64,000 nucleotides of DNA from JABWBP01 sp964522165 (lineage in GTDB: Bacteria; Calditrichota; Calditrichia; RBG-13-44-9; J075): assembly GCA_964522165.1 (NCBI GenBank), contig CAZFVV010000016.1, positions 1-64,000 on the forward strand, in the 5' to 3' direction. The notes beneath the pieces are model-generated. The model searched no databases. It saw only the letters and a program-made list of their open reading frames with translations, and was not told where the DNA came from. Each line of letters opens with the position of its first letter. Position 1 is the stretch's first letter. The translations under genes were made by a program, and so were the position numbers. Below, piece after piece: positions 27,001 through 33,211 of this stretch.

Positions 27001-27216
27001 TTCAAATCCAACGCCGGGGTGCAGCTTCGCCTGGATACCTTTTCCTGGTATTTCTTTCCCACCCGCATCTTTTTTGAAGCGGCGTATCCTTTTCAGGAAC
27101 ATTTTAACAACGGAATATTTTATCCCCGGGAATGGAAATTTTACTTCGGGATGCTCTTCGATTTCGATTTGCGGCTGGACCAGGGCCGTAGCGGCAGAAG
27201 CGCTGCAAAGTGGTAG
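24037..27216 (+). CDS. Peptidase-MA-like / PD40 propeller / outer-membrane barrel protein
   Basis: 1059 residues. Signal peptide 1-20 (...LLAQ). Residues ~30-300 are a gluzincin-like domain with HEYTH at 124-128 and WFAEG about 60 residues later as the third-ligand Glu, so the zinc site looks intact. Residues ~310-640 contain TolB/PD40 propeller repeats (LHPLVSPDGKKIAYLASG, LAWSPEGRYLAYAK, HPDWSHDGSRLAFI). Residues ~670-1059 are rich in amphipathic strands and resemble the Omp85/surface-antigen barrel (GLKGYTFYGLEG, ending FYFGMLFDFDLRL). The same first two modules return in the gene at 62130. The stop TAG lies within a palindrome (27213-27240). Confidence 0.75.
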   Translation: MRILFLLFSFFLFPFSLLAQEDFEPSHPELFWQTIETEHFKVHYHQGTIRTAHAVAEIAEDIYPHVTGLYQYEPEGKIDFIIKDVQDYANGAAYFYDNKIEIWAENLDYILRGTHNWLRDVVTHEYTHIISLQKALKFGRHVPAGWFQWFGYEEDRRPDVVRGFPDVLVSYPISGITIPVWFAEGVCQYQTPPKQFDYRDSHREMILRDRVMTGKLLDFDAMSTFGKNSIGNESAYNQGFAFIKYLSETYGDTVVAKLADQADSPLTLSFKGVIKKVTGTGAETLFRQWHDHLKQSYGEKLAAVQQHLKTGDAWVGEGIGNLHPLVSPDGKKIAYLASGKADYLSLNQLMVENLESGEKKAIAGKITGSLAWSPEGRYLAYAKITPVPSTLSNFNDLYIYDLEKGKEYQITRALRARHPDWSHDGSRLAFIVESDGLTHLFTLDLGSLEETLAQKNWQERFYELDEHRVSEQIDPERKKKKEFYYREVGFKGKQLTQLTRFVDGRQIYHPRWSSDDSYIVFDTSVEFGRDIAKISSGGGEMSFLLNSRSDERYPAFDPRNGELLYAGDETGIFNIYSLNLQTGEKKAYTNVIGGAFMPTMTPAGELFYSQYIDQGYKIYRIREAEALSPAQLTYIDNYETRIPLLTPAQYNQTLGDTLPAKPYKNGFPGVFIMPRVAVDYGTLKLGTYAYSNEILNRMLVLAGFDVNARKDYDIFAIFEFNNILKPTIFIEGYNQVQNIKDTATIEGYSGQSEIDVNFNLLQANIGLRGLFLPWKFRGLFARMEYIFSLYRARIASFPLYDPASGQTFIFSALRYTYHHGHALSLLLRHENVQRDLDRDINPRKGRYISLRVQREWNRFLDDFATDRITNVEQYTEYYFDRFSLDWEEYFRVPFTERHGLSLRFQGGWIDAPVDSFYHFFAGGLVGLKGYTFYGLEGRKMMVGSLTYRFPLWRNINKQILNIYFDKVYLGGFYQYGNAWVEDKLDFNTFKSNAGVQLRLDTFSWYFFPTRIFFEAAYPFQEHFNNGIFYPREWKFYFGMLFDFDLRLDQGRSGRSAAKW

Positions 27217-27240
27217 AGGCGTTGCATGCAATGTCTCTAC
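27213..27240. repeat. 28-nt palindrome spanning the stop codon, second copy
   Basis: Arms GTAGAGGCGTTGCA and TGCAATGTCTCTAC pair over the whole length with two G-T type mismatches. It is the same element as 8124-8151 and is again placed so that bases 2-4 are the TAG stop of the preceding gene. Confidence 0.85.
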
Positions 27241-27303
27241 CATTGACAACCGGAGTTTTTTGATGGAAATTCAAACCGGCAATCAGCAAGGAGGTACTCA
27301 ACC

Positions 27304-28251
27304 ATGAAAACGGCATGGTTTGTCAATTTAGTGATGGGGGGGATTCTATTTCTTACGGCCGGGGAAGAATTGCCCAAAGACAGCGGCGATCTGATGCTCA
27401 ACCGCCTGCAACTGCACCAACAACTGCAATCGAACCTGGAGCAGGAAATCAAAGAAGAAGGAAGCGCCGGAGGCTCCACCAAATCCGTGGCCAAGGCGGT
27501 GGCATTCTCCGCGCTGCTGCCGGGCGCCGGCCAGTTATACAACGGCTCCTACTGGAAGGCGGCGGCGTTTTTAGCCGTGGAAGCGGCGGCCTGGACGATC
27601 TTTTTCACCTACACCCAAAAAGGGGACGATAAAGACACGGAGTTCAAACAATACGCCGATCAGTATTGGAGCGAATACCGCTACTGGTCCTACGTGAATT
27701 ACCTGGCCGATCAACGTTATTCGGAAAGCTTTCCCAACGGTTACGATGAAGTGCCCTATGACGTTAACGGATCCGTAATACAAGATGAATACGGCTCTCG
27801 CACCTGGTATCTCATCGACCAGGCTTATTACAACCAGGAAACTATCAACTACCTGCGGGGAATCGAAACCCAGTTTCCCACCGGTTCCGGTTTTACCCAC
27901 CACCTGCCGGACACCAAAACCCAGCAGTATTACGAGATGATCGGCAAGTACCCCAAGCAATTCGGCAACGCCTGGTACGACGCGGATTTCAACGCCACCT
28001 ACCAGGATTTCGGGCAGGGCAATATTACCCCCATGAATGCTCTCTATGCGACCATGCGGGATGACGCCAACCAGCTCTATAAAACCGCCAGCTACGGGAC
28101 CATGGTGGCGCTGGTCAACCACCTGATTTCCGCCATCGACGCCGGGTTTACCGCCCGAAGCATCAATCGCCGCGCCATGGAGGTGACTTATCATAACCGG
28201 TTCGTTGTGGATGAATACGTGAATATGTTCGGGTTGAGCGTGGGATTTTAA
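27304..28251 (+). CDS. DUF5683-like envelope protein
   Basis: 315 residues. AAGGAGGT precedes the ATG. A hydrophobic N-terminus (1-20) looks like a signal peptide or anchor. Residues ~65-105 (VAFSALLPGAGQLYNGSYWKAAAF) form the glycine/proline-rich membrane hairpin characteristic of DUF5683 and related proteins of Bacteroidota-like bacteria. The remainder is rich in Tyr, Trp and Asn, with no catalytic motif that I can name. The next gene has the same hairpin, so the two are probably distant paralogues. The TAA stop is the first unit of a period-9 repeat. Confidence 0.55.
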   Translation: MKTAWFVNLVMGGILFLTAGEELPKDSGDLMLNRLQLHQQLQSNLEQEIKEEGSAGGSTKSVAKAVAFSALLPGAGQLYNGSYWKAAAFLAVEAAAWTIFFTYTQKGDDKDTEFKQYADQYWSEYRYWSYVNYLADQRYSESFPNGYDEVPYDVNGSVIQDEYGSRTWYLIDQAYYNQETINYLRGIETQFPTGSGFTHHLPDTKTQQYYEMIGKYPKQFGNAWYDADFNATYQDFGQGNITPMNALYATMRDDANQLYKTASYGTMVALVNHLISAIDAGFTARSINRRAMEVTYHNRFVVDEYVNMFGLSVGF

Positions 28252-28280
28252 GTGTCTAAAGTGAACTAAAGTGCCTAAAT
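28249..28280. repeat. Period-9 TAAAGTG array on the stop codon
   Basis: TAAGTGTC, TAAAGTGAAC, TAAAGTGCC. The first 15 nt are identical to the array starting on the nuoH stop codon (12928). A complementary array lies at 31478-31515. Confidence 0.85.
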
Positions 28281-28300
28281 TTGTGCAGGGATTTGGTGAA

Positions 28301-29077
28301 ATGAATCGAAAACATCTGATAATACCCCGGTTGGCGGCGCTGGCATTGCTGTTGAGCGCCGCTCTTTTCGCGCAAGAAGATCGCTCTCTCGCTGAGAGCC
28401 TCACCCCCCCTGTTCTCGCGCTGGATAATCGTTTCGGGCAGAATAGTGCGCTGCCCGTAAATTCCGCGCAAGAGGCGGACCCGCAGCAATCTTCCGGCGG
28501 GGGCAAATTTAAATATGTACTCATGTCCCTGGTATTGCCCGGCTCGGGAGAATGGGCTATGGGGCGCAAAACCTTAGGAAAAGTGTTCATCGGGGTGGAT
28601 GCGCTGTTCTGGATCGGGTATTTTTCTTCCAAACAGTATGTAAACATTCTGCAGAACGACATGGAGGCCTATGCCGCGCTCCATGCCGGGGTAAACAGCG
28701 CCGGAAAAGATGGGCAATACTGGATCGACGTGGGGTCTTATGCCAGCATTTACCGGTTCAATGAGGCAAAACTCCGGGAGCGGGACCTCGCAGCCACTTA
28801 TCCGGAAGGTGCGGGCTACGACTGGGTATGGGATTCGGAAGAAAACCGGGTAGAGTACGCCGAAAAACGCTTCGACCGGCTGGATTGGAAGCGCCGCACC
28901 GATGTGTTGGTCGGCGCGCTCATCCTCAACCGCATCGTCAGCGCCATCGACGTGATCCGCCTGATTAAAAAGAGCGACTCCGCTAACCCGGAACGCCAGT
29001 CCTATTTGAACCTGAACTATACCGGCAATCCTCAGCAGGGAGACGCTTTTGAGGTGAAATTTACCTGGAGGTTATGA
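28301..29077 (+). CDS. DUF5683-like envelope protein, paralogue of the preceding gene
   Basis: 258 residues from the ATG at 28301; an in-frame GTG at 28271 lies in the upstream repeat and is less likely. Signal peptide to about residue 26 (ALFAQ). LMSLVLPGSGEWAMGRKTLGKVFIG is the same type of membrane hairpin as SALLPGAGQLYNGSYWKAA in the gene before. Its C-terminal half ends in strand-like segments (SYLNLNYTG, AFEVKFTWRL). The function is unknown. It overlaps the next gene by 4 nt, so the two are co-translated. Confidence 0.55.
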   Translation: MNRKHLIIPRLAALALLLSAALFAQEDRSLAESLTPPVLALDNRFGQNSALPVNSAQEADPQQSSGGGKFKYVLMSLVLPGSGEWAMGRKTLGKVFIGVDALFWIGYFSSKQYVNILQNDMEAYAALHAGVNSAGKDGQYWIDVGSYASIYRFNEAKLRERDLAATYPEGAGYDWVWDSEENRVEYAEKRFDRLDWKRRTDVLVGALILNRIVSAIDVIRLIKKSDSANPERQSYLNLNYTGNPQQGDAFEVKFTWRL

Positions 29078-30231
29078 TGAAATGCGTCGGCCAGGCTTTA
29101 TTTTTTCTCATTCTTTCTACTTCCATTAGCATCGCTGACGATCCGCCGCGGGCGGCGACCAAACCGCTTAATCTTTTTCCCCAGGGATTTACCTTTAACA
29201 GCGGCCTGGGATTCTCCAACCTTACCACCTCGACAATTTGGAATATTTCCGCCGCCAATCCCGCCTCTTTGGCCGATTTTCAGCAAATTTCCGCCGGTGT
29301 TTCCATGCAGTATGCCAGCCGGATTGATAACGCCTTCGGCTTCGATATTACCTATGAACGGGTCAATCCCTGGCTGCCCCAATCATTCGGGCTGGTTTTG
29401 CCATTTCATGCCTTTAGAATCGGGGTGGGATTCAACCAGAAATATTCTCACTCCCTGGATTTCGGTGAAATTCCTATTCTCACGGTCAACAATCCCCAGG
29501 GAAGCGGGGAAACTTACCATCCGGTGTTCGAAACTTATGTTTATAGCGGATCGGGAATGATCTCTTATTCGCTGCCCCGCTTTATCAATCCCTCTCACGG
29601 CCTGGCGCTGGGGGCGCAGATCGATGTGGATTTTTTAAGGAATTATGAGGAGGTTGTCCGGTTAAGCGGAACTGCATCCGACCAGACCATTTCCTGGAAA
29701 GCGGGCATCCGGTACCGGTTTCTCGACCTCCTGAAACTGGGCGCAGTGTTCGAGAAGGGGGCAAGCTTCAGCGGCAATATCGAATGGGAAGAATATGCGC
29801 TTTTGATGATTCCGGATTCCGGGTTTATTTCTCCATCGCAATTTCAGGATACTCCATTTACCGCCGATCTCCCCGACCGCCTGTCCTTCGGTTGGTGGCT
29901 GAAAATCTCCGAACAGTTCAGCCTGGCCAACGACTTTTCTTATGTCTATTGGGAGAATATTTACAACAACCTGGAAAATCAAATGGATATTTCCGGGAGC
30001 TTTTGCTTCCTGGCCTCGGAAAAAATCTCCGTCTCCGCCGGGTTTTATACCACTCGCCAGGAGCGTAAAGATTTCAGTGACTTCGATAACGACGCTTTTT
30101 TCATGTCCGCCGGAATCTTAGCCAATTTCAAACCGCTGCGGGTCGAGCTTAGCGTTGCCGACAGCCACCTCGCCTCTTCCGATAACCGGGAGCAAACTAT
30201 CGCCCGGCTGGGGCTGGGCGTTTCTCTGTAG
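29074..30231 (+). CDS. Outer membrane beta-barrel protein, PorV/OmpP1-like
   Basis: 385 residues. Signal peptide MMKCVGQALFF...SIA. WNISAANPASLADFQQIS is reminiscent of the N-terminal NPA block of PorV/FadL-type barrels, and alternating strands continue to the end, which finishes with ARLGLGVSL as outer-membrane barrels do. It is probably an envelope transporter or secretion component made together with the DUF5683-like pair, which it overlaps by 4 nt. No substrate can be inferred. Confidence 0.6.
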   Translation: MMKCVGQALFFLILSTSISIADDPPRAATKPLNLFPQGFTFNSGLGFSNLTTSTIWNISAANPASLADFQQISAGVSMQYASRIDNAFGFDITYERVNPWLPQSFGLVLPFHAFRIGVGFNQKYSHSLDFGEIPILTVNNPQGSGETYHPVFETYVYSGSGMISYSLPRFINPSHGLALGAQIDVDFLRNYEEVVRLSGTASDQTISWKAGIRYRFLDLLKLGAVFEKGASFSGNIEWEEYALLMIPDSGFISPSQFQDTPFTADLPDRLSFGWWLKISEQFSLANDFSYVYWENIYNNLENQMDISGSFCFLASEKISVSAGFYTTRQERKDFSDFDNDAFFMSAGILANFKPLRVELSVADSHLASSDNREQTIARLGLGVSL

Positions 30232-30279
30232 CCGTTTTGCTAACCACGAATTCCACAGCTTACGGTCAAGTCCAGATTC

Positions 30280-30422
30280 TTGTGTAAATTCCGGTTGCGA
30301 AGTTCAGCTTCGCAACCCGGGTGCGTACCGAGGTTGAACTTCGGCACGAGTGCGCCCGACACCTTAATTTGAATTTACACAAATTCAGGGACGCGACCCA
30401 GCTTCCCCGGATAGCCGGGGAA
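30280..30422. repeat. Structured intergenic element: three hairpins, two inside long inverted arms
   Basis: Outer arms TTGTGTAAATTC (30280-30291) and GAATTTACACAA (30371-30382) are perfect inverted copies. They enclose GGTTGCGAAG-TTCAG-CTTCGCAACC (30293-30317) and the CCGAGGTTGAACTTCGG hairpin (30328-30344). A third hairpin TTCCCCGG-ATAG-CCGGGGAA (30403-30422) follows just before the next gene. It may be a compact mobile palindromic element or a folded RNA leader. Confidence 0.7.
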
Positions 30423-30440
30423 CTTCACGAAAAGTTGTGC

Positions 30441-31316
30441 ATGAAGAGAGTGCTGATCACCGGCGCATCCGGATTTGTGGGAAACTGGCTGTTGAAAACC
30501 GCGCCGGGCAACGTGGAGATATTGGCGCAGCATTACAGTCGGGAAATTCCTATTCTTCCACCCTACGCCGCCGCGCTTTCCCTGAATCTTCTCCAGCCGG
30601 ATTGGAGCGCGGTGCTGGCGTTCAAGCCGGAAGTAATTCTCCACTGCGCCGCCCTGGCCAGCCCGGAGCGCTGCGAATCCCAACCGGAAGCGGCGCACCA
30701 GATCAATTGCTCCACTGCCGTCCAACTATGCGACCTTGCGGTGCAAACCGGCGCCCGATTTATTTTTACTTCCACCGACCTGGTGTACGGCGGAGCTAAG
30801 GGATGGTATTCGGAAAGCGATCCGCCCCAACCGATCAATGTTTACACCCGCGCCAAGGTGGAGGCGGAACGCTACCTTCTGGCCAACCATCCCAACGCGG
30901 TGGCGGCGCGCTGCGCCCTGGTGTACGGGCGCTCCCTGCACGGCCAGCCCGCCTTTACGGAAACCATGATCGAGCATTTGCGCCGGGGAGAGCCGGTCGC
31001 CCTCTTTTGCGATGAATACCGCACCCCGGTCCCGGTGGATGCCCTCGCCGCGGCCCTCTGGGAGCTGGCAGGGAATGAATTTACCGGCGTCCTGAACCTC
31101 GGCGGGGCGCAAAAAGTCTCCCGCTACGACATGGGCAGGATCATTTGCGAAATTCTCTCCCTCCCGGAAAGCCTCCTGCTCCCCCGCAAAATCGCCGAGA
31201 TGCGCTTTGCCGCCCCCCGCGCCCCGGACTGCTCTCTGGATACTTCCTTAGCCCGGCAAGCGCTTAAAACCCCGCTGCCCGGCTTCGCCGAGGGTATTGC
31301 CCGGATTTTCGGATAA
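30441..31316 (+). CDS. RmlD-like extended SDR (dTDP-4-dehydrorhamnose reductase family)
   Basis: 291 residues from the ATG at 30441; the frame is open upstream through hairpin DNA, which is not taken as coding. GASGFVG near the N-terminus binds NAD(P), HCAALASPERCE is the family's second block, FTSTDLVYGG and YTRAKVEAE supply the Ser/Tyr/Lys catalytic set. The best match in type is RmlD, which makes dTDP-L-rhamnose, but there are no other rml genes nearby and the substrate may differ. A heptad array begins about 6 nt after the stop. Confidence 0.7.
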   Translation: MKRVLITGASGFVGNWLLKTAPGNVEILAQHYSREIPILPPYAAALSLNLLQPDWSAVLAFKPEVILHCAALASPERCESQPEAAHQINCSTAVQLCDLAVQTGARFIFTSTDLVYGGAKGWYSESDPPQPINVYTRAKVEAERYLLANHPNAVAARCALVYGRSLHGQPAFTETMIEHLRRGEPVALFCDEYRTPVPVDALAAALWELAGNEFTGVLNLGGAQKVSRYDMGRIICEILSLPESLLLPRKIAEMRFAAPRAPDCSLDTSLARQALKTPLPGFAEGIARIFG

Positions 31317-31323
31317 AATCGCT

Positions 31324-31379
31324 GTCAGCTATCAGCTTTCAGCATTCTCCATTCACTATTTCCTGTTCACCATTAACCA
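31324..31379. repeat. Heptad array (ATCAGCT / TTCACCA)
   Basis: Eight consecutive 7-nt units: GTCAGCT, ATCAGCT, TTCAGCA, TTCTCCA, TTCACTA, TTTCCTG, TTCACCA, TTAACCA. The words drift gradually from one family into another. Confidence 0.85.
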
Positions 31380-31477
31380 GCCCCTTCTCGCGTCCCACTG
31401 CGTTTTAAAAATTAATTTTCCACCATTTGACCTGCACCAGATTCACTTTTTCGGGAATAATTAGATTATCCTCCATT

Positions 31478-31515
31478 TAACTTTAGGCACTTTAGTCACT
31501 TTAAAAACTAAGCTC
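31478..31515. repeat. Period-9 CTTTAGGCA array
   Basis: Units TTTAGGCAC, TTTAGTCAC, TTTAAAAAC before the CaiB-like gene. They are the reverse complement of the arrays at 12928 and 28249, here as a single arm. Nothing else is seen between 31380 and 31477. Confidence 0.8.
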
Positions 31516-31537
31516 ACTTCACCACAGGTAACCTGCC

Positions 31538-32761
31538 ATGTATAAGGATTTACTGGTGATCGAACTGGCGAACGTTCTGGCCGGGCCGGCCGTGGGAATG
31601 TTCTTCGCCGAATTGGGCGCCCGGGTCATCAAAGTGGAAAATCCGGAGACCATGGGCGACGTCACCCGCAGTTGGAAACTCCCCTCCGAACCCAAAGATA
31701 GCGATATTTCCAGCTATTTTTCCTCCGTAAACTGGGGTAAAGAATCCATTGCCGTTAAAGCCAGCCTTGCCGACGGCCGCCAGGTGATCTACGACCTGGC
31801 CCGCCGGGCCGATATCCTCATCGCCAGCTACAAACCGGGGGACGACAAAAAACTGCGCCTGGATTACGATAGCCTGGCGGAAATCAATCCCCGCCTGATT
31901 TATGGCCAGATCACCGGCTATGGGAAGGAAGATCCCCGCGCCGGCTACGACGCGATTCTCCAGGCCGCCAGCGGTTTCACTTATATGAACGGGACCCCGG
32001 AAAGCGCCCCGTTAAAAATGCCCGTGGCGCTGATAGACCTGCTGGCGGCGCACCAGTTGAAGGAAGCCCTGCTGCTGGCGCTCATCCGGCGCATGGAAAC
32101 CGGGGAAGGCAGTTACGCGCACACCTCCCTGCTGCAAGCCGGTATTGCATCCCTGGCTAACCAGGCCGCTAACTGGCTGGTGGCCGGCCATATCCCGGAA
32201 CGGATGGGCTCCGAGCACCCCAGTATCGCGCCCTATGGCAGCGTTTTTAAAACGAAGGATGAGAAAGAGATCGTCCTGGGGGTGGGAAATGACCAGCAAT
32301 TCAAAGCGCTGTGCGGGGTGCTGGAGCGCCCGGAGCTGGCCGCTCTTCCCCTCTATTCCAGCAATCCGCAGCGGGTGAAGAACCGCGAGCGGCTGAACAA
32401 AATTCTGGCGGAGCAAATCGCCAAATTCGAACGCGGCCAATTGCTGGAGCGGCTGAACGCCCGGAAAGTGCCCACCGGCGGCATTCTGAACATGAAAGAG
32501 GTGTTCGAGCAGCAGGGCGCGCGGGATCTGGTGATCGAAGCGGAGGTGCCCGGCTCCCGCTCAACCGGGACGCAGGCCGGCCAGCGCCTCACCGGCCTGC
32601 GCACCATTGCCTTCGAGTGCAATTTTATGAATTTCAGGCCGGAATTGCCCCCCCCGCCTCACCTCAACGAACATGCAGAGCAAATTTTGCTACAGGACCT
32701 GGGGTATGACCCGGATCGGATCATCGCTTTGAAGCGCAAAGGCGCAATTTTGTGGGTCTGA
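31538..32761 (+). CDS. CaiB/BaiF family (class III) CoA-transferase
   Basis: 407 residues. LVIELANVLAGPAVGMFFAELGARVIKVE is split here as the N-terminal class III signature; DAILQAASGFTYMNG carries the catalytic Asp (near residue 139) that forms the acyl intermediate, and GSEHPSIAPYGSVFKTKD is the last shared block. These enzymes move CoA between carboxylic acids; the acid cannot be named. AGGTAA lies 8 nt before the ATG. It stands alone between the SDR gene and the M43 protease. The TGA stop opens a GGATTTC/GGATTGG heptad array. Confidence 0.8.
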   Translation: MYKDLLVIELANVLAGPAVGMFFAELGARVIKVENPETMGDVTRSWKLPSEPKDSDISSYFSSVNWGKESIAVKASLADGRQVIYDLARRADILIASYKPGDDKKLRLDYDSLAEINPRLIYGQITGYGKEDPRAGYDAILQAASGFTYMNGTPESAPLKMPVALIDLLAAHQLKEALLLALIRRMETGEGSYAHTSLLQAGIASLANQAANWLVAGHIPERMGSEHPSIAPYGSVFKTKDEKEIVLGVGNDQQFKALCGVLERPELAALPLYSSNPQRVKNRERLNKILAEQIAKFERGQLLERLNARKVPTGGILNMKEVFEQQGARDLVIEAEVPGSRSTGTQAGQRLTGLRTIAFECNFMNFRPELPPPPHLNEHAEQILLQDLGYDPDRIIALKRKGAILWV

Positions 32762-33074
32762 GGATTTCGGATTGGGGATTGGAATTATTATGTATAAGGG
32801 CATAAATCGTGATTTTTGAGGGTATAAGGTATAGGGTATAAGGCATTGTTTTCTTTATACCCATATACCTGAAAAATTTAAAAACACAATTTATGACTTT
32901 ACGCGGTATATACGGAATTCCGGGATGGCAACACAAGATTGCCCTACTTCAGTGAGGAATAAACCAAAAAAAGAAATCAGGAGTGCTCCGAAGAGCCTGC
33001 CCCGCCACGTAAGCAGTGCAAAATAAATTTTGCACTCCCAATCCCAAATCCGCAATCCGAAATCTGCAATCCCG
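32760..33074. repeat. Composite repeat region after the CoA-transferase gene
   Basis: Most of the 450-nt gap 32762-33211 consists of repeats. GGATTTC/GGATTGG heptads (32760-32782) begin on the stop codon. GGTATAA/GGTATAG heptads (32819-32844) face their complement (32852-32870). A GTGCAAAAT-type palindrome (33016-33035) is followed by CAATCCC/AAATCCG heptads (33036-33074), which are the complement of the first array. 33075-33205 shows no clear element apart from the Shine-Dalgarno of the next gene. Confidence 0.8.
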
Positions 33075-33211
33075 CTAATCTTCCCCAATAAAATCCCTTG
33101 CATCTTCGATTTTATCCGATAAATTAGGGGCGTTTTACTTCACCGAAACGGTAGATTCGTTCAAACGAATATTGCCGCTCTTCCCTTGCCACTTATTGAA
33201 CAGGAGTTTTT

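Noticed and set aside
27571..28662. 363-codon minus-strand frame
   Set aside because: It is antisense to two DUF5683-like genes with signal peptides and proper ribosome binding sites; composition is that of a shadow frame.
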